Source of the DNA: Allolobophora icterica
Lineage: Eukaryota; Annelida; Clitellata; Crassiclitellata; Lumbricidae
Assembly: GCA_963556255.1 (NCBI GenBank)
Contig: OY744609.1
Coordinates: forward strand, 7,672,737-7,736,736
Reading direction: 5' to 3'
Length of the DNA: 64,000 nt
A program made the position numbers and the translations under genes. This document shows, one piece after another, positions 52,490 through 63,682 of this stretch; position 1 is the stretch's first letter; each line of letters starts with the position of its first letter. The notes below the pieces were generated by a model. That model was not told the origin of the DNA and did not search any database. It saw nothing but the letters and a program-made list of their open reading frames with translations.

Positions 52490-55400
52490 TCTTTTTATTG
52501 AAGCCGTTTGAAAACAAAGCAGTATCAACATAACAGTATCAGCATTTGCGACAAAAGGAGACCCAGAAGGGATAATAATCCCGATATGTAGGGTCACCTA
52601 AGAATTATTACTATCACACTGAATGTCATTATAAAAGTCTTGCAATTAATACTCAAATCAATTACTTTGATCAAGAAAAAAGAAGTGAACAAGAAAAATC
52701 TAAATTAAAACTTAATTAAATGGTAAATGTGCAAATATTGATGTGTATCTTTATGTAGGGATATGAGTATACAACTATACATGCACACATACATTCATAC
52801 ATATATATATATATATTATATTTTGTGTGTGTGTGTATATATATATATATTTATATATAGTTAATCTATTTTATATAAACACATGCATACACATTGTAAA
52901 TTAATACTATCTAACATGACCTATTAAGATCTGAGCTAATCCAATAGGACTTGATCTGATCTGATCTGAAATAATCCGATATGATCTGATCCAATTTGAC
53001 TTGATCTGATCTGAAGTCGTGTGAATGTGTGATAGGCGGAGGGTGAGGTCGTGTCACTGACGAAGCAAGTGAGGTCGATCGAAGAAGACTTCGAACTAAC
53101 AGAGGTCAGACTGACCCAGACGAACACGAAACTCGAAGAGGCTTCGAAGGCATTCGACGAAAGCGAAAGGTACGTCGACTAAGCTCTATCCCTCGCTCCC
53201 CCATCTCCTGGCCAGACACTTCTTTGTCTTTTCGGTTATTTCCATTCGTGTATGATTTTATGTTGGGCTATGTTAGGTCGTGCCATGTTATGTCATGTCA
53301 TGTCGTGTTATGTCGTGTCAAGTTATGTCATGATATGTCATGTTATGTCATGTCATGTCATGTCATGTCATGTTATGTCATGTTATGTCGTATCATGCTA
53401 TGTCATGTTAGGTCATGTCATGTTATGTCATGCCATATCATGTCATGTTATGTCATGTTATGTCGTATCATGCTATGTCGTGTTAGGTCGTGTCATGTCA
53501 TGTCATCTATGTCATGCTATGTTGTGTCACGTTATGCCATGTCATGCTATGTCATGTCATATGCTATGTTATGTCGTGTCATGTTATGGCATAACATAAC
53601 AGGCCAGACAAAAATCCAGCTTAAATACTACATCGCGCCAAAAATCCAACCGAAAAACTGCGACCAGCCAAAAATCTAACAGCAACTCCAATGGAAGAAA
53701 TTTCCACCAGCCAAAACTCAAGTATTAAATCCCAGCTAGCCGAAAATCCAGCTGGAAAAAATTCCAGGAAAACCGATATTCTAGCCGAAACAATGCGGTC
53801 AGCTGACAATCTACCGGAAAATAAGTTTCCCGACGAACAGCGTAAAAGAAATCGGCTGGGAATAAAATGCTTACGTGGCCGTTTCTTGTTTTCTGCAGAG
53901 GAAGAAAAGTTCTGGAGTCTCGACTGGCATTGGACGAGGATCGAATAGGTCAGGTGGAAAAGGAACTGGAAGTGACGATCATCTTCGGAGAGGAAGCCGA
54001 CAGAAAATACGAAGAGGTAACGTAAACTAATGCGAAATAAATGGGCAATTACATAACATTGCAAGTCATGTAATTGTAATGTATTAAATGTGTATTACCA
54101 TTCATTAATGTGTTTATTCTGCGTTTCATTACAGCATTAGAACATTAGGAAGATAAACACAGAGTGCTCTAGACTAGAGAGATCCTTAAAACTAAAAAGT
54201 CGCTATAAAGAGTGTCTTCATACATACACAGTTTTGCACACATACAAACATGCATACACACATACATGCATACATACATACATACATACATACATACATA
54301 AATACATACATACATACAGGGGCTTCTATCCCTATTCAGGGCGGGCGCAAGTTGAGCCCAGTGAAAAACAGGGGGGAAGTATTTATTTTCAATTTTTTAT
54401 CACACTCCCTACACGTTACAGAGTCTTTGCTCACAGTTCTGCACATGTGCAGGGCGTAGTAGGGGTGGGGGAAGGAAGCAGACTGCTTCCAATTTGTGCA
54501 AGAGGGAAAGTTCTCCTCTCTCCCCCCCCCCCCCAGTGAAATAGATACTTCTGTTCCACTCAGGCCAGCAAAATGCTTTGTCCTGCAACTTCCAAGGACT
54601 GAACATTTTAGATTAAACATTGCTATTGGCTGTGTCGCGAAGGCCTTCGAACGGCATTTTTCAACTTAGTATTTTGATGTATTACTATTATGGGCCATGT
54701 AATATTTGCTTAGGTTACCGTGTCTAAGCAGTGTTATAGATTGCCATTATTATTTGGATCAGTATTAGGCTATGAGTCATGCAATATTTGCTTAGGTTCA
54801 AGGGCGTAACTTTGGTCTAAAAAGTTGGGGTACCAATTTCATCTCCACTTTCACTTTTCGCATGGAGACCATTTCGAACATATTATCCTGCCAGTATTCT
54901 CGTTAATTTTTATGTCAGTAAAAAGAAGCCATCTTTTAATTGCAGTAATAATAAAATATTGATCGGCATTATTTAAATAGTGGGGTACGGTCACCGTCCC
55001 CCCAGTCCAAAAATGGGGTACAGGTACCCCTTGTACCTCCCCAAATTACGCCTACTGTACATTGTCTAAGCAGTGTTATAGTGTATCATTATTACCTGTT
55101 TTTCTTTAGCTATTGACCATTATGTTCTGCTATTTTTCTGCTGATGTAGGATGCAAAAAATGTTTAAAAAATTGAAAAAAGCGTTCATAATCCTGTTGAT
55201 TAAGAAAAACTAGTTGGTCAATGCTACAATTATTATCGTGTAGTGCAGAGAAAATGGGATTATCAGGTCTTGAAATATTCCTGCAAAATAATTGTCGGCT
55301 GGGTAACACTGCTATAGGCAGGGATGGAGCCTGTTGCCGCTGCATTACACCGGAAATAGGCATTCATAATGCAATCTTTAAAATCCCCATATATTTGCTA

Positions 55401-55904
55401 AACAGTGTCCCATATTGCCCAGTATTTTAACATGTGTCCCATATTTTGGAAATTTTGTCCCATATATATTATAGCCTATCCCATAACATTTTTAAAGTGC
55501 ACTGGGAGCCCTACATAAATTAATTTAACAGTTCAGTTGAAATAAAATGTATAGCTTTCCAAAACCAATTTTCTTTCTCCAAAAATCCGCTAAAACTTAC
55601 CTATGGCAATGTAGAAACCCAACAAAATTTCGGGGAGAACCCCGGACACCTCCGCTTCAAGGGAAGGGGAGGGGAAGGGAAGGCAGGGAATGGTGCAGGA
55701 GTGGTAAAGGGAGAGGGAGTAAGGGGTTATGGATGGGGAGGGTTAGGGGAGGAAGGGAAGGCAAGGTATTGAAGGAACTTACAGTAAGGGGGAATTGCTT
55801 CCAGCGTACAGAGGTTCTGTGAAAGAGGGGGAAGGAGAGGGATTGAGCCCGGTTGTTTAGGGGGGATAGAAGCCACTGCATACATACATACATACATACA
55901 TACG

Positions 55905-55938
<34 letters not shown>

Positions 55939-58900
55939 AATACATACGTACATGCATACATACAAACACACACAGACACACATGCATACATACATACAAT
56001 ACAACTACATAGATCTGCAAAATTCAGAAGTGCACATAGTGCCACAAACGACCCTACGACAGAGCAATGATGACGATGAGCAATTGTGAGTGAAGGACTT
56101 GCTAAAGGTCCCTACACAGTCACCGTATGAGGGAAGAGGCTCGAACCCATACACTCCGCCTTACAAAGCAAGCGCTCTAACCAATCGGCTACCGTGTCTA
56201 GTTTCTCGTTGTCTGTTTCCTTGGGTGAAATGTGGCAACTGGTTTCTGCTTTTTACAGACCGCCCGGAAGCTGGCCATCACTGATGTTGACCTGGAACGA
56301 TCTTTGTCCAGACTGGAAGCCGCAGAATGGTAACAATCTTATCTATTTATCGTGAAAGAAGCAAGCATTATTTTATCAATGTATTCGTCAAGACATCTCT
56401 AACTATAGCGCATTTCATTCGCCTCACAAATGTATTGCATACATGGCAATCATAATCTGTATGTAAGTATGTATGTATGTATGTATGTATGTATGTATGT
56501 ATGTATGTATGTATGTATGTATGTATGTATGTATGTATGTATGTATGTATGTATGTATGTATGTATGTATGTATGTATGTATGTATGTATGTATGTATGT
56601 ATGTATGTATGTATGTATGTATGCGTGCATATATATATATATATATCTCTGTATCTATGTATGTGTGTATGCATGTATAGTATGTATGTATGTATGCCTG
56701 TATTCATACATTTACATATGTACATATGCATGCATGTATACATGTATGTATGTATGCGTGTATCTATGCATGCATGTATGTATGTATGCATGCATGTATG
56801 TATGTATGTATGTGTGTATGTATGTGTGTATGTATGTATGCATGTATCTCTGCATGCATGTATGTATGTATGCATGCATGTATGTATGTATGTATGTGTG
56901 TATGTATGTGTGTATGTATGTATGTATGTATGCATACATTATGTATGTATGTATGTAAGTATGTACTTATGAACCTGGCTTCTAATAATAAAGCATATTT
57001 TAACAACCTCACAAAGGCGCTTATAACATATACAAACAATACATACGTTTAATGGTCGTTCCAGATGTGTGGTCCATACATCCGAACAAGTGGTTGAAGT
57101 TATGACTTCGTAAAAAGGAGAGATGCTTACTCATCTCACAGTTGAAACAACAACAACATGAGCTTCACCTTAAGATGCGAATAGATAGGCTAATGGGTTT
57201 ACCTACTCAGTACTTAGTCCTTCCTCCCAACTGCTGACCCCTCTATTTGGAATGGTCTTCCATTAGAGATTCGAGTATACTGCCTAAAGATAATAAGTCT
57301 GCTTTTTACAAGCAGCTCAAGTCTAATTTTTTGGCCGTGACTGGCTGGGAGCGTGTCTGAGTACAGGTTTCTTGAAGGTGCACTATATTAAATTCCCGAA
57401 TGACTGAATGAATTAATTGCGTCGCGGTGGCTGGTGACAACGTGCTTGGTCACTGATCATGCAGTTGCGGGTTCGACTTCGTGCTACGACACTGCATGGG
57501 CAAGTTGTTTACCCACAAGAGCCTCTGTCACCAAAGCAGTCGAATTTGGTAGCGGTGTCAGCTGCGAAGCAATTGGCAAGCGCTACGATGCAGTGGCCCC
57601 GTGTTCAAGACCTTCGGATTCGTCCCTTGCCAGCTCACTGTCCTAGGGAAGGAAATGAGAGCCTCCCCTTAGTCCCGCCAAATGATGCGGGACCTTTACA
57701 TAGTCTTCCCCTCCATCTCCGTCCATCGCCAGTCTTCTAGCTTTGTCCTACAGCACCTCAAGTCTTCTCTGATGGTCTCGTCTCCTTTTCCCTTCAGGGA
57801 TTTAGGTCATCGCTTATTTGGCTCTTCTAGCTTTGGGCCAGTAGTTACGGCGGCGTAATCTTGACTGATTTTTTGCTTTTAAGCAAAGTTATTGAATTGG
57901 AAGAGGAGCTGAAAGTTGTCGGAAACAACATGAGATCATTGGAGATCGCCGAACAAGAGGTTCGTCTCTATGTTGTATACTAACATATAACATGTAACAT
58001 GTAACATTAACATATTCCATATGAGCTGTAAAATGATTCATGGCTCACTCTCCGTTGTATCGACTCACTCGCTCACTCACGCACTTACTCATTCACAGGG
58101 ACGTAACTAGCGTTGGGCTTGGGGGGCTTAAGCCCCCCCAAACGAAGTTGAAGCCCCCCCCCCCCAAACAAGTCAAGCCGTTGTATGCTTACGGCTAAAA
58201 TTCGTATGAACACTGTATAAATGTTGCCATGTTCAAGGTTTAAGCCCCCCCAAACGAAAAATCCTAGTTACGTGCCTGCTCATTCAGTTCACTCACTTCC
58301 TCGAGCATTCGCCCACGTAACCCACGCCACTCATAGACTAGCAATCGTATTCGTAACTGCGCGTTTTATATAGCACCTTAATTTGTATGTAGATAAATGA
58401 CAATAGATACTTTGACGCCAATTCGGTTTCTGTTTGTAGGCTGCCTTGAGACAAGAAAGTTATGAACTCTCCATCCAGAACTTATCAACTCAACTCCAGG
58501 ATGTAAGTCCAATTCTGCCCCAACTCGTAAATGTAGGCTATGCATCAATAGATGACGCTGTTATGCAGTTGTGAGTAAAGGACTTGCTCAAGGTCCTTAC
58601 ACAGTATCCGTCTCAAGGGAGGAGGCTCGAACCCATACTCCCTGCGTTACAAGGAGAGCGATCTATCCATTGGGCTAACGTGTTCCCCCGAGATACCGTA
58701 GATCATCCAACGAATCACAATGACATCAATAAAAGTCTTAACAATAATTTCAATAAGAACAATAAAGTAGGCATACAAAAACAGGACGAGTATGACCAAT
58801 AATTTCCGACAGAAAAGCCACTTGGAAACGGCAGCTCTGAACCCTATAATAACAGGCAGTTGTTTAGGTTATTTAGGCAGTTTAGGCTGTTGTTTATAGC

Positions 58901-61711
58901 TATAAATGATGGTTGTATACGACTACAACCTACGGCTGTTTACACCTATAAACGGTGTTTACAACCACAAACAACGGATGTTTAAAACACACAGCGTCTC
59001 TGTTCCGTCAGCGCATGAAAACCATTTTAGTGTTCGACCGTGGTTCTCGTTATCAGATTGGGAGTGCCTCGGACATATTGGAAGTTCTTCAAATAAATTT
59101 ATACAATTGCAATTACAATAAAAGTTGTATGAAACTATAACAACTCTTGTTTATGAGTAGCCTACAAACAATGGGTGTTTGAAGCAGGGGCGGCGCTACA
59201 CCAGGGCGAGCCAGGGCAAATGCCCTGGTAAAAAGTCTCTGCCCTGGTCGTTGCCCTGCCAGAATTTTTGCCCTGCCCATGATTTATTCGGGGCATAAAT
59301 CGCCCTTTGCACTGGTTACTTGCAGGGCCGGATTAACATTTTGTAGGCCCGGTTCCAAAACTGTATAGTAGGCCCTTATAATCAGGGTCGTCTCACCATA
59401 GAAACCTTGGAGCAAATGCTCCATCCAAGAAATAGGGGGGAGATCTGTCAGTGTGTGTGCCACCATTTTAGGGGGTGATAAGGAACGGGAAGGGGGGAAG
59501 AAGAAGGGGGAAAGGGACGTTGCTCCAATGACTTAGGGGGGGATAGACGACCCTGCCTATAATATATGTTCAATCACTAGCGGCGATCTTGTTTGGCAGG
59601 TGGGAGGGGGCACATGACACTTTTGAACTGATCTGGTCAAAAAAGAAGCGAAAAAAATTTCGCGCTCATGTAGGCCTACGAAAAAAAATTTTGACCTTTT
59701 TTGGTGTTTCTTTAAAATTGAGGGTAGCAACTCGATCTATAGTGTGTCTCCAACTCTTAAAGGTGGGGTCTTGTCCCCCTCGACCCCAGATCGCCGCCTA
59801 TGTGTTCGATCAATAAGCGGTGACGAAATTTAAATTATTACAGATATTTATGAATGTAAAACTGTTTACGACGTACTTTCATAATAGAAAAACTGTTAAA
59901 AATATCCTGAAAATTTATCCGTTGCACAATTTCACACTCAATGTTCATAGTGTTAAATTTGTCAGTCTATCTTGTCCCTGAAATAATAGTAAAGAATTTT
60001 TAAGGTAGCATACTAATGCCAATGGTAGGCCCCTTATTAATGAGATGTTTGGTAGGCCTGGGTCCCGGGACCCAGTGGAACTATAGTTAATCCAGGCCTG
60101 GTTACTTGTATGACTGCCCTGGCTTTGCCCTGGTTACAAAAATTGTCTGGCGCCGCCACTGACTTTGAAGCCATAAATAAATCTCAGTTACACACGAACG
60201 CCTCTTGAGTGGCGCTATATAAATTTTCAATTACAATTAAACTTACAACGACTGTTTTCAGGCGGAAACGAGAGCAACGGAGGCCGAGAGAGTAGTGACG
60301 AAACTTCAGAAAGAGGTCGACAGATTGGAAGGTCTGTAGAAGACTTCTTTAACCGTCGTATAATCTAATCTAATCTAATGACTTCTATAGCGCCTATATC
60401 GTAATGTTGACGTCACCAATCGATGGTCGCTCAGCGTGAAATCGCAGTCAAAAGTCATAGATCGATTGGAAAAAAGCCAGGTCGAAGTCCGACTGATCAG
60501 AGAAAAAAGAAACCAGACGCTACGGTCGATAAGTCTCTGCAAGTTGAAAGATATGATCTTGTATCACTACAGTAAACTCTTAACAGACAACGGACTCTGT
60601 CAAAGCGACAAAAAGCGCGTCCACTGCGGTGTTGACAACTTGTTTTGCTGGCGACAGTTCGTGTCAGTGGAAGGTTAGAAGAAAAGAAGAACAAGAAGAA
60701 CAAGAACAAGAAGAACAGTAACAAAAAGAACAAAAAGAACAAAAAGAACAAGAAGAAGTGCCTGAGGCAGCCATGACTATAAAGTGTTAGCGACTTTGAT
60801 TACTTAGCCTGAGCATATGAGGGCGGGTTGCCAGTCCTCTCCCTCGCCTTCTCAACTTCCCAACAATAGTGTACGATCAGTGTACTCGTTATAGCTGAAT
60901 TGGCTAGGGGCGCAGATGGGGCAGAAATCTCGAACCAAATTTGAACCCTGACCTCTCGGTTGACAGTTCCTCCCCCTTAACCTCCCGTCAGATGGTGTGC
61001 CATATTGAGGAAGTGATGTCGGGAGGGAGGAATGGAGGGAGGGAGGAATGGAGGCAGTGAGAGGGAGAGGGATAGAGGGAGGATGGACAAAGCTAGGGTG
61101 GGAAGGAGCGAGCGAGGAAGGGAGGGAGGGAGACAGACATACTAAACTATGTTTGTCTGTCTATCAATCCGTCTGTGCCGAGTGTTCTTTGGCCAGGCCA
61201 ATCTCGGGCGCCCGTGTTATCCGTCTGTCTGTCTATCTGACCGTCCGTCCGTCTGTCTGTCCGGCTGTGCGTCTGTGCGTCTATCTGCCCAGTGTTCTTT
61301 GGCCGAGCCAATTTCTGACACCCATGTCATATTGCCGGCCTTAGGCAGGTCGGCCAACGGCCTGTCAAGAACATTCCATACTTCCACTGCAGACACGAGG
61401 GGAGGTGCGCTACATTTCTGAAGCGTTTATCGTACGATGGACACACAGATCTGGGAAACTATATATAAGAGATTAGATACGTTTGTACATTACACTGCAC
61501 GGAAAACCTTTGCGACATTACACGTGGAGCGTGTGACTAGATTTAAACAAATGAGCAATACACTGTATCATTACAAACACACCTTTCCAACTCCATCTCG
61601 TATCTAACATGAAGTACATTTCTTGCAGACGAACTTGGAGGAGAAAGAGACAAGTTCCGACTGGTCCTTGGCGAAATGGATTCGACCTTCGCGGAGTTGG
61701 CGGGTTTCTAG
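47691..61711 (+). CDS. TPM: Tropomyosin, complete, nine exons
   Basis: Exons 47691-47828, 48911-49036, 53036-53169, 53899-54016, 56259-56329, 57884-57959, 58440-58502, 60262-60331 and 61629-61711 join in phase. From the second in-frame ATG (47715, [17 protein letters not shown]) the protein is exactly 284 residues, the standard length of long tropomyosins. The first ATG (47691) adds MALAAFNT. Family hallmarks are [60 protein letters not shown] and the C-terminus STFAELAGF (canonical TFTELAGY). The product is a continuous coiled coil that polymerises head to tail along actin and gates myosin binding. Exon boundaries match the classical alternative-exon layout, but only one version of each exon was found. 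Divergent spots are [17 protein letters not shown] in exon 4 and a cysteine at the exon 5/6 junction. Introns 2 and 4-7 are repeat-filled. Exon 6 and exon 8 donors (GTTCGT, GTCTGT) are weak. Confidence 0.95.
49088..49318. repeat. TTCATTCGTTCA-type microsatellite
   Basis: Tetranucleotide TTCR-based repeat starting about 50 bp after tropomyosin exon 2. Confidence 0.9.
49600..49810 (-). mobile_element. LINE 3' fragment
   Basis: The minus strand reads [20 protein letters not shown], the terminal motif of the CR1/L2-like elements, with no longer frame. Confidence 0.6.
50130..50680. repeat. 28-bp minisatellite in tropomyosin intron 2
   Basis: About 19 copies of a unit containing GATCTTCTTATCAACTCGTT and TGTACATG. 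Positions alternate A/C (CAACTCG / CACCTCG) and ATGGAT/ATGTAT. Related single units occur at 49500-49545 and 49905. Frames here are artefacts. Confidence 0.9.
51066..51343 (+). mobile_element. hAT-type MITE, 278 bp, perfect TIRs and 8-bp target duplication
   Basis: Begins CAGCGGTTCTCAACCT and ends AGGTTGAGAACCGCTG, a perfect 16-bp inverted repeat. TCTTAGAG flanks both sides (51058-51065, 51344-51351). The CAGNGGTTCTCAACC end is shared with widespread hAT elements in animals. It contains GGGCTGCGACCCC near the left and GGGGGTCGCGACCC near the right. Confidence 0.95.
51453..51556. repeat. (ACAG)n microsatellite
   Basis: About 25 tetranucleotide repeats with one AAAG interruption. Confidence 0.95.
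51580..52028. repeat. CTCCCT polypyrimidine tract
   Basis: About 450 bp of C/T hexamer-like repeat on the plus strand; long frames on both strands are artefacts. Confidence 0.9.
52416..52487. repeat. (CAAT)n microsatellite, possible LINE tail
   Basis: About 18 repeats of CAAT. A minus-oriented LINE would show this tail, and GGCGCTATAGAAAT precedes it at 52381. Confidence 0.85.
53268..53605. repeat. ATGTC/ATGTT pentanucleotide repeat
   Basis: About 330 bp of 5-bp repeat 100 bp after tropomyosin exon 3. Confidence 0.9.
54230..54318. repeat. (CATA)n microsatellite
   Basis: About 20 repeats in tropomyosin intron 4. A second tract at 55878-55995 carries the same GGGGCTTCTATCC / GGGGGATAGAAGCC flanking sequence in inverted orientation. 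Confidence 0.85.
54802..55056 (+). mobile_element. MITE, GGCGTAA family, both ends present
   Basis: AAGGGCGTAACTTTGGTCTA at the left and CCCCAAATTACGCCTACT at the right. GGGTACGGTCACCGTCCCCC is internal. Its middle (54840-54960) differs from other copies. Confidence 0.65.
55878..55995. repeat. (CATA)n microsatellite
   Basis: Tetranucleotide repeat in tropomyosin intron 4. Confidence 0.9.
56075..56205 (-). mobile_element. tRNA-derived SINE (minus)
   Basis: GGTCCCTACACAGTCACCGT and AGAGGCTCGAACCCATACAC, ending CCAATCGGCTACCGTGTC, the reverse of the family at 4743. It ends about 55 bp before tropomyosin exon 5. Confidence 0.7.
56459..56970. repeat. (GTAT)n microsatellite, ~500 bp
   Basis: A pure block to about 56625 then a degenerate part with GCAT. 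Cys/Met/Tyr/Val frames of up to 180 codons are artefacts. Confidence 0.95.
57180..57420 (+). mobile_element. Decayed LINE 3' end
   Basis: TTTGGAATGGTCTTCC, TTGGCCGTGACTGGCTGGGA and GTACAGGTTTCTTGAAGGTG followed by an ACTATATTAAAT tail match the other CR1/L2-like 3' ends. Multiple stops are present. Confidence 0.55.
58096..58278 (+). mobile_element. hAT-type MITE, 183 bp, exact 8-bp target duplication
   Basis: CAGGGACGTAACTAG and CTAGTTACGTGCCTG are the ends (one mismatch). CTCATTCA flanks both sides (58088-58095, 58279-58286). The interior has TTAAGCCCCCCCAAAC, similar to the element at 44085. Confidence 0.92.
58562..58685 (-). mobile_element. tRNA-derived SINE (minus)
   Basis: AAGGTCCTTACACAGTATCC and GGAGGCTCGAACCCATACTC, ending CATTGGGCTAACGTGTTC; 60 bp after tropomyosin exon 7. 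Confidence 0.65.
59383..59555 (+). mobile_element. Third-level hAT-type MITE, 173 bp
   Basis: CAGGGTCGTCT and AGACGACCCTG form an 11-bp perfect inverted repeat. Flanks CTTATAAT and CCTATAAT are an 8-bp target duplication with one mismatch. Confidence 0.85.
59577..59803 (+). mobile_element. Fourth MITE-like element inside the stack
   Basis: CTAGCGGCGATCTTG at the left and CAGATCGCCGCCTATG at the right are imperfect inverted ends. TGTTCAATCA and TGTTCGATCA flank it. Boundaries are approximate. Confidence 0.6.
60765..60975 (+). mobile_element. Interspersed repeat shared with 10.24-10.47 kb
   Basis: GAGGCAGCCATGACTATAAAGTG, GAGCATATGAGGGCGGG and TTGGCTAGGGGCGCAGATGG match the upstream family in order. 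Confidence 0.5.
61016..61300. repeat. GGGA-rich and (GTCT)n tracts with a partial duplication
   Basis: GGAGGGA repeats to about 61135, then GTCTGTCT repeats in which an AGTGTTCTTTGGCC block appears twice (about 61179 and 61290). Confidence 0.75.
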
Positions 61712-61862
61712 CGCGATCCTCTTTAGCGGTTGACGACGTACGACATACTCTCGCTTTGTGGCCGAGTCAGCGACAGCGAAAGCATTCGACGTCTCAGCGG
61801 ATTCACCTTATTCTTTTAACATTCTTAAATAATACTATTTTCATATTCTCAAAATTAACACT

Positions 61863-61868
61863 AATAAA
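61863..61868 (+). terminator. Candidate tropomyosin polyadenylation signal
   Basis: AATAAA on the coding strand 152 nt after the tropomyosin stop codon. It is the nearest canonical hexamer in the AT-rich 3' flank. Confidence 0.5.
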
Positions 61869-62009
61869 TCACTCAGTTACGTTTCTATATTCAGCGCTGA
61901 GCCGAGATGCTTCCTGGAGTCTTGGTACGGAAACTAAATCTGCTTAAGCGAAAGGCTCTTTAGCGGCCCGAATAGAAACACAGCTTGTTGTTAGGATAGT
62001 CTGTAATCT

Positions 62010-63143
62010 CGTCGCCTGAGAATTATCTTGGCGTATCTCCATTTTCCAAAATTCCGAGATAAACGAGGTAGAAGTTTGGGCCGCATTTTGCGGAAAAATG
62101 AGAAATTCAATGCAATAAGTAGGGCATTGTCAAATTACAGTTCACACACAGACGTCATATTAAAACATCAACATTGCATAAAGATTTTGCATTTAAAAAA
62201 TTAACAATTATAGTTGTTATTCTGAAATTTGTGAAAATTTTGTATAAACTGGGGTTCTTGTCGGTTAATTCACCGCCACAGTTTACCACCATATATGACC
62301 GTATATTCCCCAATATTTACTCACGGGTTTTCAGTGACGTCAGAAGAGAGGAGTTATATAGCGAAAGTAGGGTCGTTTAGGGCTCAGGGTAAGCGAAAGT
62401 AGGATCGTTTAGGGCTCAGGGTAAGCGAAAGTAGGGTCGTTTAGGGCTCAGTGTTAGGGCTGTTGTTGTCGATGTAATGTTGCTCGATGATGGAATTCAG
62501 GGTTAGTGTAATGATGGTAGCTTAGTGAGATTCAGGGTTAATGTAAGGGCGGGATTTTAATGAAAGCCAGGTTTAAGGTTGCGAAGAATTCCCGTATCAC
62601 AGTCACATCATGTCCGCGGGCAAAATCCCCCAGTCTGTGTAGTATGTGTGTGGCGGTGAATTAACCGACAAGTACCTAAACTGGATTTACAAATATTACA
62701 AACCATCTTTCTGAAAACAAAGACATGGAATGATTAAATTAAGCAACGACCAATTATTACAGAGTGTTTTCGTTAAAATATTCATTTACATAGTCCGGAT
62801 TTTTAAAAGAAAAACTTTTAATTGTCTGGATATGCGACACTATAGTCCAGCTAAGCGCACAGGTTTATACTGCTGTATCTCCTGCGCGTCCAATCAGCGA
62901 CGAGCTTTCTGTGGACATACAACAACAGAGACTGCTTCACTATGAATGTTGTATGGAGATACGATAAAATGCTTCTGAAAACTGGACATACGACAGTATA
63001 GTTTGTTGAATATCTTTAAAACGACCTATCGTATCTCCTAGCCATTGAAACTGAAGAAAGATCAAAAAAACTCTGCTACAAATCAACTCTTAACTACTTT
63101 TCGAAAAAAAGTGGAGATACGACAAGATAATTCTCAGGCGACG
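62010..63143. mobile_element. Possible 1.13-kb non-autonomous DNA transposon with 33-bp inverted ends
   Basis: Left end 62010-62042 (CGTCGCCTGAGAATTATCTT...) and right end 63111-63143 are reverse complements at 31 of 33 bases. Inside, 62257-62279 and 62650-62672 form a perfect 23-bp inverted repeat (core GTCGGTTAATTCACCGCCAC) flanking a 32-bp tandem repeat. GGAGATACGA also recurs internally. No transposase frame is present. Confidence 0.65.
62359..62454. repeat. 32-bp tandem repeat, three copies
   Basis: Unit contains AGCGAAAGTAGGGTCGTTTA and GGGCTCAGGG; it lies within the inverted-repeat element at 62010-63143. Confidence 0.9.
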
Positions 63144-63626
63144 ATCTGTTGTCCTTACATAGAGCGCGTATATATACTTAATTTCGATGGCCGCTTATAC
63201 GCATTTTATAGGTTTATAAGATTTTATTATCTATGAATTGTTAGTGAATTAAATCTAACTTAATTCTACATCACTATCAACTTTCTAAATTTTTAGTAGT
63301 GCACTTGAATCTTGTCCTCGCGGTGAATTGGCGTCACCTGCGATCAATCTATGTTGCACTCATTTCAAGAAAAAGACTAAGAGAAAAAAGGACCGATTTT
63401 AATGTATTAGTTAATCAAATGAGTCGTTGTTGTGTAGTCGATTGTTGTCTCAGAAATTACATATAACGTGCATTAATTTGTCTTTGTCTTCGTTCTGAAT
63501 AAATTATGATAAAACCAGCGCACCTCAGATAACTGCGTATTGTGGTGTAAGAGGATTGGCCAGCAATTGACAGACATTAGAGATAGGCCACGCCCCAGTG
63601 TATATTAAACTGCAGTAATATTTTAA

Positions 63627-63650
63627 TTTATTTTAATATTTTAATTTATT
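63627..63650 (-). terminator. Two polyadenylation hexamers after the GH5-like gene
   Basis: TTTATT at 63645-63650 and 63627-63632 on the plus strand read AATAAA on the minus strand, 33-56 nt after the stop of the hydrolase frame. Confidence 0.45.
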
Positions 63651-63682
63651 TTAATTAAAATTGAAGAGTAATCATTTCCGTT

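Larger units (their letters stand above)
59323..60100 (+). mobile_element. Second-level hAT-type MITE, exact 8-bp target duplication
   Basis: CAGGGCCGGATTAACATTTT at the left and TAGTTAATCCAGGCCTG at the right. GTTACTTG flanks both sides (59315-59322, 60101-60108). It is itself interrupted by the elements at 59383 and 59577. Confidence 0.9.
59185..60161 (+). mobile_element. Outer hAT-type MITE of a nested stack
   Basis: CAGGGGCGGCGCTAC at the left and CTGGCGCCGCCACTG at the right. The sequence GCCAGGGCAAATGCCCTGG is internal. Flanks GTTTGAAG and CTTTGAAG are similar but offset by one base. It is interrupted by the element at 59323-60100. Confidence 0.75.

Noticed and set aside
56430..57052. 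Frames rich in Cys-Met-Tyr-Val on both strands
   Set aside because: Product of the (GTAT)n microsatellite.
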